The notes: generated from the letters alone by a model not told the origin. DNA of 60,000 bases from Nematostella vectensis (GCF_932526225.1 NC_064037.1:13469703-13529702); one strand, 5' to 3'; shown: positions 1 to 11,240, counted from the first letter of the stretch. Program-made: numbers and translations.

Positions 1-388
1 TTATTAAAGTGAGGAACCTACAAAGCTTGGTGTTAAAATTAACCGTTTAATAAGCTTTTTCGATACCCTTTCGCTTTTAGTTCTCTTTTGTCCTTTGTCA
101 TCATCTTCTGCTTCTAATTCTTTAAGAGCTGCATTTCATCAAACTTCCCATCCACAGGTTCTTTGTAGGGTTTTTTTCGACAGTGATTTGAAGTTTTTAC
201 AATGCATGTTTTTGTTTTCAAATGTTTAATAAGTAGAGTATTTATCTTTTTCCAAAATCGTAAATAAAAGAAGCAAAGCTTTTTTTTTAAAGAAAATAGG
301 GAAAGATGATTTTAAGAGAGATCTATACAAATATGATACTTAAAGTGTCTCACGCTTATCCCGTGACTGGCTCCAATATATTAAACAG
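1..388 (+). other. Intron sequence upstream of the peroxidasin-like exon
   Basis: AT-rich, with no exon, promoter or repeat that I can support. It precedes a phase-2 acceptor, so it should be the 3' part of an intron whose upstream exons lie outside the window. Confidence 0.5.
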
Positions 389-597
389 GTTTTGGTACGA
401 AAACCCTTCCACATTCGAGCCTGCCCAGCTGACGCAAATCCGCATGTCATCGCTGGCGCGGGTATTGTGTGACAACGGTGACAACATCCAGCTTGTTCAG
501 CGTGATGTGTTCCTGCGCGCAGAGACTCATGGGGGATATGTATCTTGTGAAGCCATTCCCCGGATGGATTTACGAATGTGGAAGGAGTGTTGTGATG
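389..597 (+). CDS. Peroxidasin-like heme peroxidase, penultimate exon (gene enters from left edge)
   Basis: The exon translates to the C-terminal end of an animal heme peroxidase domain of peroxidasin type. Visible signatures are [54 protein letters not shown] and a closing ECCD. Peroxidasins are secreted enzymes that use bromide and peroxide to form sulfilimine crosslinks in collagen IV. The acceptor is ttaaacag at 381-388; the exon enters in phase 2 (the first G completes an Arg codon, as in the family RFWYEN motif) and leaves in phase 1 at GATG/GTAAGG. The catalytic His and the Ig and LRR domains would lie in exons left of the window. The reading frame runs open upstream to 306, but the acceptor and family alignment favour a start at 389. 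The class is very secure; peroxidasin versus another peroxidase subfamily is likely but not proven. Confidence 0.88.
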
Positions 598-2178
598 GTA
601 AGGGGGGGGGGGGGGGGGGATGTATTGGGTGGGCGGTGTGTGGGTAGGGATGCTGTGATGGTAAGGTTGGGTGGAGGACATGGGCTTACTGAGTGGATGG
701 ATAGGGGGGGACTGTGATGGTAAGGGGGGGACTGTGATGGTAAGGGGGACGTATTGGGTGGGCGGTGTGTGGGTAGGGATGCTGTGATGGTAAGGTTGGG
801 TGGAGGACATGGGCTTACTGAGTGGATGGATAGGGGGGACTGTGATGGTAAGGGGGGACTGTGATGGTAAGGGGGGACTGTGATGGTAAGGGGGGACTGT
901 GATGGTAAGGGGGGATGTATTGGGTGGGTAGTGTGTGGGTAGGGATGCTGTGATGGTAAGGTTAGGTGGAGGACATGGGCTTACTGAGTGGATGGATAGG
1001 GGGGACTGTGATGGTAAGGGGGGGGACTGTGATGGTAAGGGGGGGGATGTATTGGGTGGGTGGTGTGTGGGCAGGGATGCTGTGATGGTAAGGTTGGGTG
1101 GAGGACATGGGCTTACTGAGTGGATGGATAGGGGGGACTGTGATGGTAAGGGGGGGACTGTGATGGTAAGGGGGGGGATGTATTGGGTGGGCGGTGTGTG
1201 GGTAGGGATGCTGTGATGGTAAGGTTGGGTGGAGGACATGGGCTTACTGAGTGGATGGATAGGGGACATGGGCTCTACTGAGTGGATGGGTAGAGGGGGG
1301 ACTGTGATCGTAGAGGGGGCATGATGTGTTGAGTGGGTGGGTAGGGGGGTCTGTGATCGTAGGGGGGGAGCATGATGTGTTGAGTGGGTGGGTAGGGGGG
1401 GCTGTGGTGGTAGGTGGGGCATGATGTGATGAGTGGATGGGTAGGGGGTGGGGGGGCTGTGATGGTAGGGGGGGCATGATGTGTTGAGTGGATGGGTAGG
1501 GGGTGGGGGGGCTGTGATGGTAGGTGGGGCATGATGTGTTGAGTGGATGGGTAAGGGGTGGGGGGGCTGTGATGGTGGGGGGGGGAATGATGTGTTGAGT
1601 GGATGGGTAGGGGGTGGGGGCTGTGATGGTAGGGGGGCATGATGTGTTGAGTGGATTGGTAGGGGTGGGGGGGCTGTGATGGTAGGTTGGGCATGATGTG
1701 TTGAGTGGATGGGTAGGGGGTGGGGGGGCTGTGATGGTAGGGGGCATGATGTGTTGAGTGGATGGGTAGGGGGTGGGGAGGCTGTGATGGTAGAGGGAGG
1801 CATGATGTGTTAAGTGGATGGGTAGGGGGTGGGGGGGGCTGTGATGGTAGGTGGGGCATGATGTGTTAGTGGATGGGGAGGGGGTGGGGGCTGTGATGGT
1901 AGGGGGGGGCATGATGTGTTGAGTGGATGGGTAGGGGGGTAGGGAGGCTGTGATGGTAGAGGGGGCATGATGTGTTGGGTAGGTGGATAGGTAGTCTGTG
2001 ATTGTAAGGGCAGAGTCAAAATGTATTGTGTCGGCGGTAAGGGGGCTGAGATGGTAAAAGGGGCAATAATAGTTGAAGAAGTACCGAATACAAAGATTAA
2101 TCCATTAGATTTATGTTTTTTATACTGGAAATCTTTAAGAAGACACGAAATCTACTTCAACTTTTCTTTTCCTCTCAG
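598..2178 (+). repeat. G-rich minisatellite filling the peroxidasin intron and copying its splice donor
   Basis: The intron is almost entirely tandem repeats. Units of about 20 bp (ctgtgatggtaagggggga type) alternate with longer units containing ggttgggtggaggacatggg up to about 1270. A related 55-60 bp unit with gtgatggtaggggg and catgatgtgttgagtggatg follows to about 1990. The core TGTGATGGTAAGG equals the authentic exon end plus donor (TGTGATG/GTAAGG at 591-602) and recurs about 16 times by eye before degrading to GTAGGG and GATCGTAG. The strand is strongly G-rich. Long proline-rich frames on the minus strand here are by-products. Confidence 0.9.
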
Positions 2179-2885
2179 AGCATTGCGTTGGTGGGGATCG
2201 GACGTTTACTCTGACGACGGGCCTTAAACGAAGACGAAAACGCTCCGCACAAGCTGAAAACGAACTTGAAGTGTCCGAAAACATCCCGCCCCAGTCTCAA
2301 CATGAACCAAAAAAAGAACCCAAAATAAATAGTCAAGCTGAGGGGTTGCACGTGAAGGAAAAAGAGGCCGAACATATTCCTGAGCAATCCCAGACTGTGG
2401 CTCTAAAAAAAGAGGAGATGCATCGACAGGAAACAGTCGAAAAACTACCGGTGAACACTTCCGGTCTGAAAGTTGAAGATATTCCACGAGAACCAAGGAT
2501 AGTTGAACCAGCATCTAGGGAGTCGTCAGATGATGAGCTGGAAATTGAGGTCTTGGAAAAATCTCGTAATGACGAGAATGAGAAAGTAGAGAAACAAATA
2601 GAACTTATTCATGAAAAGGAACATGTGGAGCCAGAAATGAGGCATGTTGACCAGATGGAACATAGTGAGGAGTCATTAAAGATGGCAGAGAAAGAAAGCA
2701 AGACGAATAGAGATGACAGGAGCGGAGGTAACCTTGAAATGAGGGTTCAAGGTTTGGAGGAATCGATAAAGGGACTAATGGAGATGGTAGAAAACATGAG
2801 AGAAACAATAAACACCCTAAAACAACAGGTAAAACCACCGTTATACCATTCAATATCAACCATAGACACCACTCCTACAACATGA
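2179..2885 (+). CDS. Peroxidasin-like gene, last exon: basic cleavage-like site and K/E-rich coiled-coil tail
   Basis: A good acceptor (cttttcctctcag, ending 2178) opens a frame that joins the 389-597 exon in phase 1 (G + AG gives Glu) and runs to TGA at 2883-2885. The tail is about 235 residues. It starts EHCVGGDRTFTL, then has a very basic LKRRRKRSAQ that could be a furin-type cleavage site, then a long Glu/Lys-rich low-complexity stretch, and ends in a probable coiled coil around VQGLEESIKGLMEMVENM. Vertebrate peroxidasin ends in a VWC domain; none is visible here. A coiled coil could provide oligomerisation (peroxidasin is trimeric), which is inference. An independent small gene starting at ATG 2271 is possible, but the clean splice phase argues for one gene. 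Confidence 0.72.
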
Positions 2886-3317
2886 TTGACACTCTTCAAC
2901 ATCATTTAACACCATACACCTGATTGTGATTGCACAGTTAGTTTTTTTTAGAATTTGTCCTTATTAACGAGGTTTCACAGTATATACCATTCATTGCAAT
3001 ATATCGAGGTGCCATAATTGATGTCATATTTTAAAGTGCCCTTATAAACGTGGTCTCACCGCATTTCTATTGTCGTATGATATTACCAGGTGAGAAAAAC
3101 TGGATGAATACCTACAAGAGCAGACGGAAGATTTTTTATTTTTCACCATGCGATGATAAGAACGAAGTGTTTCATGGAGACGACGACGATGATATGATGA
3201 TGCTGATGATGACGACGACGACGATGATATGATGATGACAACGACGACGACGATAATAGTTTACGGCGACGACGACAACGATGATAGTTTTGAAGATGAT
3301 GACGACGACGATGATAG

Positions 3318-3349
<32 letters not shown>

Positions 3350-4111
3350 ACGACGATGATGATGATTAGGGAAGAGGTCAGAAAAATAGTACTAAGTGAA
3401 AAAGGAGGTAGGGTTGCGGGCCGTACCCAAACCCCTAACCCTGTTTTTTTAAGGCTAATTTTCTCAATGGCCTTTGTTCTCAGCAAGTACCATAAGTACC
3501 AAGTTCTAAGTACTATTATTTTGGCCTCACTCTTATAATAAGTATAATGATGTTGATAATAATGATTTTAATGATGACATATACCAAAAGGCTTTTGTAG
3601 AAACAGAGGAAAATAGATGTAAATCGATGCTTATTTATTCGCATGCTTTGTTAATCGGATACAAATGAATTCTCGTATGAAAGTGGTGGCTACTGCGCAT
3701 GCGTAGGGTATTTCTGTTGATGATGTAAATGTGGTTGATCGTAAAGCATGAAGTAAAAACTTATTTTAGTTCAAGCTTAAAAACATGTAAATGTTTTAAA
3801 ATCATTGACCCTCGCTTGTTTTTGTCCCGCTAGCACAAACTCTATGCAGATTTTTGCACCTTATCCATTCCATCAGCATTGATCCATTCCATTCCTTTGC
3901 GCCTTCATAGCTGTATCGATGACGAAAATACAGGTTCCGTCTTTTCCTTGACATGTTAAAGAGTAAATAGCAATATAGCACGGACTGTCCCTAGCATTTA
4001 GCGCTTTTGGCGATTAGTACCCCATTATTGTGTCCTCCTTCGGCTCTAACCAAAATAGAATTCGATTATCCTGCTGATTCCACCCAACCTGTTTTATTTC
4101 CCATTATTCTA
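2886..4111. other. Intergenic, with a GAY-type trinucleotide microsatellite
   Basis: Past the peroxidasin stop I see no gene. A degenerate (GAC/GAT)n microsatellite runs from about 3178 to 3366; the Asp/Met or Ile/Val-rich frames there are shadows. An NRF1-like palindrome TGCGCATGCGT sits at 3694-3704. No clear AATAAA signal follows the stop within the first few hundred bases. Confidence 0.6.
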
Positions 4112-4390
4112 TTATACCATGTCCACCTCGCATGGTTTTGTCCTTAAATATATTCCATCGGACTGGCGTTTTCTCTCGTGTGCCTTCATAATCACAAGGT
4201 TAAATATCTCAATTGGAGTTTTTCCCCTAGCAGAAAACGAGAAGTCATCGCTGATATAGTCAGGCTGTCCTGGTAAATGCACCATGCTCTGTATTTCTTC
4301 CTCTGTGATAACTCTCCCTTGAAAATATCTTTTAACACATAGCCGCCTCGAAACTCTCCCATAATACGGGTTCAGTATATCCTTCGACAT
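4112..4390 (-). CDS. Small hypothetical ORF, 92 aa
   Basis: An open frame from ATG (4390) to TAA with a balanced, non-repetitive composition: it begins MSKDILNPYYGRVSRRLCVK and ends RTKPCEVDMV. There is no signal peptide, membrane segment or motif I recognise. It is basic, with a central acidic and hydrophobic patch. It may be a single-exon gene or the first exon of one. A YY1/NRF1-type promoter signature lies about 430 bp upstream on this strand. It may also be chance; function unknown. Confidence 0.35.
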   Translation of the reverse strand: MSKDILNPYYGRVSRRLCVKRYFQGRVITEEEIQSMVHLPGQPDYISDDFSFSARGKTPIEIFNLVIMKAHERKRQSDGIYLRTKPCEVDMV

Positions 4391-4758
4391 GTTTCAGAGT
4401 TTAACGCTCGTACCAAGTTCCAACTGTGACGCGAATTTTACAGTACTCGCGCATATGACTTGCGTGTTATTTTTAGTTCGTAATCAAAATAGACTAGAAA
4501 ACCTTAATTCAACTAATTGATAAAATAGAAGCCTTGTACAGAAACAGTCTGAATTTTACTTATAACTCAACATATGTACCTTTTTTTTAAACCCTGCCCC
4601 CAATCCATCGATCACGCTTTGCATCGTGGGAAGCATGTTTTCGTCAACGGGCATTGTTCTTTTGATCCTTCCCATGACTAACCCTGGTTCCAGAGCCTCG
4701 AACGCAGCCTGCTTGCAGCAGGTAATCGGTGTTATTATTGCGGAAAACCCGCACGGGT

Positions 4759-4794
4759 GCGAGCGCAAAAACGGACGTCCGTTTTTGCGCTCGC
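4759..4794. repeat. Perfect 36-bp palindrome
   Basis: Two 18-bp arms (gcgagcgcaaaaacggac and its reverse complement) meet with no loop at 4776/4777, with partial pairing further out. It lies inside a dispersed repeat (about 4687-4800) that is related, in inverted orientation, to 5150-5275. Confidence 0.9.
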
Positions 4795-4819
4795 CACCGG
4801 GAACCACGCGGCTTAAAAC

Positions 4820-4863
4820 ACAAGATGGCGCCGACAGTGCTGAATAACGTATGCGCATGCGCG
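4820..4863. promoter_or_regulatory. YY1 plus NRF1 type promoter signature
   Basis: ACAAGATGGCGCC at 4819-4831 matches the YY1 core (AAGATGGCG), and TGCGCATGCGCG at 4852-4863 matches the NRF1 palindrome. This pair is typical of TATA-less housekeeping promoters in animals. It could serve the small minus-strand ORF at 4112-4390, the GPCR at 5525, or neither; the sequence alone does not decide. Confidence 0.35.
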
Positions 4864-5149
4864 TGCTCTGGCGAAAACAAGCAAAATCTCAGTGTTGACT
4901 CGTTCGAGTAAAAGTACGAAAGGATGACTTCAGTCTTTGTTTTGACTAACTGTACAGCATTATAACCATACTGTACAAAAGATGACAGATTTGTTTGATA
5001 ATGAGGGAGTCATAAAGAAAATTATAGCCTTAGGTTTGGCCATTTCAAAACAAAAAGGCTGGTTTAACCGCGCGGTACTGGAACTAGTCTTGCGTTTTTC
5101 AGCACTGGCGATGGCGCCCGATCACCGAACGGAGAGGTTTTTTTTTTTG

Positions 5150-5275
5150 CGATGATGATAACACCGAGTACCGCCGGCAAACAGGCTACCTCGAGCGTCT
5201 CTCTATTTAGTGGCCAGCGAGCTTGCGACGATTTGCCACTAAACAGAGAGACGTTCGAGGCTCTGGAACTATGGT
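5150..5275. repeat. Foldback element with a ~26-bp hairpin stem
   Basis: The arms cctcgagcgtctctctattt (from about 5189) and aaacagagagacgttcgagg (to about 5260) pair, extended by the TTAGTGGC and GCCACTAA pair, around a short loop. The flanks (ttccagagcctcgaacg and gtgttat-at--gcg-aaaa) match 4687-4745 in the opposite orientation, so both belong to one small non-autonomous repeat family. Confidence 0.7.
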
Positions 5276-5524
5276 ACTTATCAATTTCGTACCCGCCGCA
5301 AAACAGTGAAACTCCGTTCCGGACAGGTGTTCTGACTTGCGTGACTCGTGACATTTTGCGCGGTTATTTGCATAATGTTGTTTTGGAGGATCGAGGATCG
5401 ATCGCTCGAGGGTGAAATGTTACCGTCTGGCAAAGAATTGCCTTTGTAAACGGTGAAATCTCACAAAAACTATACCCAGACAAAGATAAAGTTAAAGAAA
5501 TCTCTTATTGGGGCTTAGTAGAAG

Positions 5525-6646
5525 ATGGCAGCCAACTATAGCAACGAGACGATCGAAATTTATTGGGAATTCGAGAATGCTATCTCTTTGTTCTCCATTG
5601 TTTTTCTGAGTCTTACAGCGCTAGGCACGGTCCTTCTCAATGGTTTCGCTCTTTTCTCCATCTACAAAGACCCGCTTAACTGCTTTCGTACCACTCTATC
5701 GACGTTTATGACCGGAATTCTGGTGTCGAACTTCCTAACTGGTTTGATTGTTGAGCCCGTTTTCGCTTTCCTTTATGGCTACTGGTACATCTACGATGAA
5801 GACCAAGTAGTCTACTACATGAAGTTAATCCGCATTTCGCAAATAATCTCCAGGGTCACTATCAATACTTCGTTCATGACAGTCCTAATGCTGGCCCTGG
5901 CCCAGTTGATTGGACTCAAATGGTCGTCTGCCTATGTAAAGTACTTCACGCCAAGGCTCGCCTCTGTTATTCTTGTGGGCATCTGGGTGTATGCTATATT
6001 TTTCGCGCTTATTCCAGAGATCGTTCATATGGACTCTCGCCATTCCTACGAGAACTACTTCCGCGTGGACTTGATCATGCATACATCAATGATCACCGTC
6101 TCTCTCGTTGTCATTTACATCGCCACATATTTCGTGTTTCAGAAAGCAATTCTTCGGTACGAGGCCTCGTTGGAAGCCGAACAGGGCACAAGTGAACAAG
6201 AAAACCATAACACCCCTAAAGCAGAAGTTGAGAGGGAGTTTGTCAAAGGCACCTTTATCGTTATAATCGTCTTGATTGTCACTATCTGGCCGGTCACCAT
6301 CATGCTCTACATTTGGTCGTACCAAAGACAAAACATCACCGACAAGGTCTTCATCGAAGAGCTGATAGCGTTTGTGGTGTGTGAAGATTTCATGTTTCTC
6401 AAGTTTCTTCTGGATCCGCTGATTTTCGTGTGGCGTTTGCCAAAGTACCGCAAGGCTCTGGGAATGGTGTTTAGGAGTTTGAAGATGAAGTGCGGATGCG
6501 CGAGGGCAAGTCTTCCTCAAGCTGAGTACCACCAGGCGAATGCATCGGATGCCGACATGCATTTTGCCGACGAAGAGTTCATGGTCGAGACTGACTCTAT
6601 CACTAATCCTGCTCTGGAGTTCGAGACTGATTCCGTGAACGCATGA
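5525..6646 (+). CDS. Divergent rhodopsin-class (class A) GPCR, intronless, 373 aa
   Basis: A single open exon with seven hydrophobic segments and a good start context (agaagATGgca). TM1 has the class A-like LLNGFALFSIY. TM2 reads LVSNFLTGLIVEP, with Asn where the conserved TM2 Asp normally sits. The region after TM3 reads LALAQLIGLKW, where DRY is replaced by AQL. TM6 keeps IWP (CWxP-like). TM7 reads LLDPLIFVWRLPKYRKAL, with DPLIF in place of NPxxY. The N-terminus is short with NYSNET glycosylation sequons; the cytoplasmic tail holds a Cys cluster (KCGCA), a possible palmitoylation site. Orphan, amine- or adenosine-like receptors are heavily expanded in cnidarians and often intronless. I cannot assign a ligand. 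The missing Arg of DRY suggests altered or absent G-protein coupling (inference). Confidence 0.85.
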   Translation: MAANYSNETIEIYWEFENAISLFSIVFLSLTALGTVLLNGFALFSIYKDPLNCFRTTLSTFMTGILVSNFLTGLIVEPVFAFLYGYWYIYDEDQVVYYMKLIRISQIISRVTINTSFMTVLMLALAQLIGLKWSSAYVKYFTPRLASVILVGIWVYAIFFALIPEIVHMDSRHSYENYFRVDLIMHTSMITVSLVVIYIATYFVFQKAILRYEASLEAEQGTSEQENHNTPKAEVEREFVKGTFIVIIVLIVTIWPVTIMLYIWSYQRQNITDKVFIEELIAFVVCEDFMFLKFLLDPLIFVWRLPKYRKALGMVFRSLKMKCGCARASLPQAEYHQANASDADMHFADEEFMVETDSITNPALEFETDSVNA

Positions 6647-6767
6647 ACGTTTGAAAGGTATGAACAGTATGAACAGAAGGCCGCTAATTTAAAATCCAAT
6701 GCTTAAATGATATCTAGTGAAGGAAGATAATTACAGTAGTTAACAAGAGCTTAAACACGGGTTTAAA

Positions 6768-6773
6768 ATAAAA
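6768..6773 (+). terminator. Polyadenylation signal AATAAA of the GPCR gene
   Basis: A canonical AATAAA lies about 120 bp after the stop at 6646, which is consistent with a short 3' UTR. Confidence 0.5.
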
Positions 6774-9700
6774 TCTTGTGACAAAAGGAGGTGCACGGTT
6801 CTATTAATCCCTCCTTGTTTGCAAGTAACTAGGAGAAAGGGGGAGGGGTGGGGGTGAAGGCACATATATGCTTGCCCTATATCCAAGGTGTAGTTAGGGA
6901 AGGGTCATTATTTAACAGGGGGGAGGGTTGCTATTTTTTAAACATCAGTTTGGGAGAGGTATTCTGATCAATTTCCAGACCTCCTACAAAATATAAAAAT
7001 TAATGTGATGCACCTTCTGCTTGCATTCCCATGACTTTCGTTTGGCATGCGTTGAAAATTATTATCCCCTAAAGTGTGGCCTCCACAGTTTTCATCTTTT
7101 GCCACTTTATTTGGTTTTATCAACTTCCATCAATTAATTTACAAATTTCGATTCATTTCAAAGTCCCCCCTTGCTAACTTTTCAGATTGGTGGTATTGGT
7201 GGTGGATACTGTTATTTAGGTTTTGACAATAATTAGCATTTCATATATTTGAAAATGGCAATATTTTCATGGGGGTATTGACTCCAGACCCCCTATTCAA
7301 TATTATTATTCACACACATGAAAAATAGGCTCAAAATAATTTTTTCCAAGCTTGGTGGTGTTTAAGGCCAGCTCCACCCACCCTTATGGGTATGTCTTAG
7401 TCATTGCCCCCCCCCTCCCCCCCCCCACACACACAATAATTTTAGTTCTTTTTTGTTTTGTTCTGGGGGAGGGCCTTAATTTTTGGTCGCCTTTTGAGGG
7501 GAGGGTCACTATTTTGGGCTTTAGACTGGGGAGGGTTGCAATTTTTGAACCAGAAAAAATTAAACTTAGCAGCCCATCCCGTGATAAAAAATGACCTTTC
7601 CCTTAGTTCTATAGCAGGTAATATGGCTAAAGACATTTTGTGCCTAAAAGTGGATTTGGCTGAATGCCTAGACATGCTAGGTACAGTATAAACCTCCGGA
7701 TGGTAAACTGCTATAGAAGCAAATGAACTATTCAATGCCGTTACGCCTATGGGGGCCCTTGAGACCTCCCCCCCCACCTGCCCCTCCAGTATTTTGGTCT
7801 GTAGTGGCCCTGCTCATATGCTCAGGTCTGGGGCGAACTCAAGTTACCCAATGGGTACCAGAGGTTTCAAATCAACATAAGCCAGTTGTATATACCTTAT
7901 TACACTTAATTTTCACGTCACTTTAATGATTTTATAAGATTCACGAAAATTAAGTAACGCAAAAATTAGGATTCGCGAAAATTAAGTGAGTACATAATAA
8001 GCCTTTGGGGGAATATTGGCCGTTTAAAAAGCTTTATGGAAACACCTTGTCTATTTAGTCAAATGTACATATAGTACGGTAAGGGGTTGAGTTGGACTTG
8101 TATTTATAGATTTTTATGAAACTAAGTTTAGCCCACGCATCTTTTTGTAGATTTTTATGAAACTAAATTTAGCTTACGCATCTTTTTGTTACAAGTTTTT
8201 TCAGGTTTGATGATTACAGCACATTTTAATTCCACTTGTTTTGGTTGATTTTATTATCCCAAAATCGCGAAAATAGAGTGATCTGGTTTTTACGAAAATA
8301 GGAAAAGCGCAAAAAAAAGTGTCGCAAAATATCCCTACCCCACAATTTGCAAAATTTTGATGTCGAGAAAATTAAGTGTAATATGGTAGTATGCCGTATA
8401 GTATGTGAGATTCAAGCAAGAAATTACATTGCACAGTTAGGTGTTTGGTGATGCATAAGTTGTATTACCAGGGTTTAACACTACACTAAGTGATATTTTC
8501 TCAGATTTTTGGAGCGCTTTTCTTTACATCCCTTGTCAGGGAAGGTAGATTTAAATATTCTGATATTTTATCAGAAAAGAGAAGATGGGAGATGTGCCAT
8601 GGAGAAAAGTCAATGTAAATCAATACCATCTCAGGGATGGGTCCAGAATTTCCAAGAAGAGACAAAGGCAAGGACGTTAAGAAAGGAGGGGGGATTTATT
8701 GTTTTTTTTTTCCTGCAGGTTTCCTTATATTTAAAAAATCTCTTAGAACAGGGGAGGGGTGGGGCCGCCTGACCTACCCTAAGATTTGCCCATGTATCTT
8801 GTGGCATGCTTATGTGCTCTGTGATTTTTTTTTTTTTAAATATTGAAAAAAAACATTAGATTTCTTTTTTCTAGTTTCAAAAGTGTGACAGGAAACTTTA
8901 TTAGTCAGAAGCAGGAAATACTTTTAATGTGAAACTGTGGTTATGATTAGCACTCATATAATTTGTGTAGCAGGATATATAAACCTGCCCTTTTACCTGC
9001 ATTTTTAATTGAATTTTACAGTGATTATAACAGTATATCACAAACTCTCGGCTTATTCTACACCGGCTTTAAGCTCCTTGTCAATCAGACTTTGAATTCT
9101 AAATTTTGGTCAAAAGCCATGTCGACTAATCCGGGATCCAAAAGTGTAATCCCTTGAAAGTCAGATTGACAGAAGCTAGAAAGCCATTTTTAGCCGTCGC
9201 CAAGTGGGGTATGATTTTAAAAATGGCATAATAATTTGGTGCTTCCTTCAACCTATGAGTTCTTCAGCACTTTTCAAAATGCCAAAATAGTTGGTTGTTC
9301 TCATTAGTTAACCTGTTAATTGACTGAACGGCGATAAACCACTATGTATGTAAATAAGTGATAAGAGAAAAAAAACTTGCTTTGCAAAGATATGTGTATC
9401 CAAGACGCCTTTAATAACTTTAAGTATGCAAAACAGTTTTCAGACCTTGTGCAGAAAAGTATGTAATGCTGCATGTATATATGAGTATAACTGTGAATAT
9501 ACAATAAAAAATGACGACCAAGTCGCATTAAGAGCGAGTGTTCCGTCCCCCCAGCCCCCAAGAATAGGAGGTCTAAAGTAACATCTTGAGTTGTGCAGCT
9601 TTTTGTTTTAGGGCACACCTAGCTTTTCGCTGAAGGGGGGTTGACTAAGTGGCAGTATATGGGGGCAGATTTATCTATAAAATGAGCACCAATTCAGGGT

Positions 9701-10934
9701 GCGTACCCAAAAAGGAAACACTGTATTGTTTTATGCCATCTCGGGCCTGTAACACCTCCCTGTCCCAGGTTCTGAAGTAAAAAGCAGCGGTGCAAAAATA
9801 GATGGATTGGGCGTGCACCCGAAAGGAATATTCCGTGTGGCATTCCCGGGAATCAACATAGGCATGGACACATAAAATTAAGCATATTGTATCAGGGTAG
9901 TCCATTCAAAGAGGTTAAAAGCCCCGGCATCTCGTAGAAAGCTTTCAATGCATTCTTTTAACGTTATAGAGTCACTTGCGCAGCAAGAGTCCAGCGCAGT
10001 AAGTTGAAGCCACTCCCCGTCTGGCTGACTTTGTTTCCTGACACGACACGATACACAAACATTGATAAAATATTGGGGGACAGGGTGCAGTAAAATGTAA
10101 AAAAAAAATATTATTATTTTTTGGGGGTAGGGGGGACGTGCCCACGTGACCCACCCCTGCTACGGCCCTGTAGGGGATATCCGCCAATTCTCCCATAAAC
10201 TCGAGTTGATTTAGGTTTTTCTTAATTTTCCCAATATTGATTACCTGTTAACCTAAACCTCCATGCGAGATTTTGGTTGCTGTTGGCTGTTATTCATTTT
10301 TTTTAAACGTGCCCTTAAGGTGATAATATGAATGGGACTTTTCGTATCAAATGTGAAAAGAACATTTGAAAAACCAGTACACTCGTTTCCAGTCACACGT
10401 TCACCTTTTGCTTTTCGTTTCCGAATCGCGACTGTTTTTTTAGTGACGGAAGCCTTTTCGCAGTTATGGCGGCCGTTAGAAGGCCAACCAATGAGAGAAC
10501 GCCGAGAAGCACCAGGCGTCAAGAAACCAGAGAGGATACATGCGTACATACGCACTAAATCAACAACAACGTAAAGCTAGGAACCAATTTGAACTCTATT
10601 CAGTTGCTGGCTTTGTGTTTATCGACATCCGTCCGGTGACAGTAGCTTAAGAGGCGATCCACTCTGATGTTGTTTTGGTTATGATCGATCTAAAGCTGCG
10701 ACAAATGCAATTGGAAGAATTCCACAAAGTCATGATTGACGTCCACCAAAATCAAGTTGTGACTCGTAAAGTAAAGGCACAGGGTGCATGCGTGACTGAA
10801 AACGGGTGTAATCGATCAGAGAGAAAGTTGAATTACTCTCAGCTGTCATAGCGCACGGGGGTGCGCAGTCATAGGTACCATATGGTATTATATAAGAAAT
10901 GGTCCACTTTTTAGCCCCCTGTGTGCTGCGCTAA
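6774..10934. other. Gene-poor intergenic stretch with decayed dispersed repeats
   Basis: No coding region could be supported. Several parts look like old non-autonomous repeats: pyrimidine/purine runs near 7400-7440 and 7765-7790, GGGTACCAGAGG near 7853, and 7920-8390 with recurring cgaaaattaag and gcgaaaat motifs in both orientations. A G-rich patch with acgtgcccacgtgaccc lies near 10135-10155. Short frames here lack family motifs. A 56-codon frame at 10681-10851 is discussed under rejected items. Confidence 0.5.
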
Positions 10935-11240
10935 GTGCACTGCGTACATTACCTAGTGTGTACATGTCAAACACAGCGCACATCACAAAGTGCTTAGTGA
11001 ACATGACGAGCTGGTACTACACGCATCGCCTGTATACATGACGAGCATTGCGCACATCACCTAGTGTGGACATGACGAGCATTACGCACATCACGTAAGG
11101 CTTAGTGAACATCACGAGCTAGTACTGCACGAATCGCCTGTATTCATGACGAGCAATGCGCACATCACCTAGTGTGGACATGACGAGCACTGCGCACATC
11201 ACCTAGTGTGTACATGACGAGCACTGCGCACATCACCTAG
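10935..11240. repeat. 34-bp minisatellite, left block (degenerate)
   Basis: Degenerate copies of the unit catgacgagcactgcgcaca + tcacctagtgtgta. This block carries variant units with agctggtactacacgcatcg not seen in the central block. It ends where the first retroelement copy begins. Confidence 0.85.

Noticed and set aside
340-2019. Long proline/histidine-rich minus-strand frames
   Set aside because: They are translations of the G-rich minisatellite in several overlapping frames, with no start context or family match.
8509-8846. Two overlapping short plus-strand frames
   Set aside because: Interrupted by homopolymer-coded runs (FFF, GGG) and without motifs; likely chance.
10681-10851. 56-codon frame beginning MIDLKLRQMQLEEFHKVM
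   Set aside because: Composition is plausible but there is no family match, splice context or promoter; too short to support.
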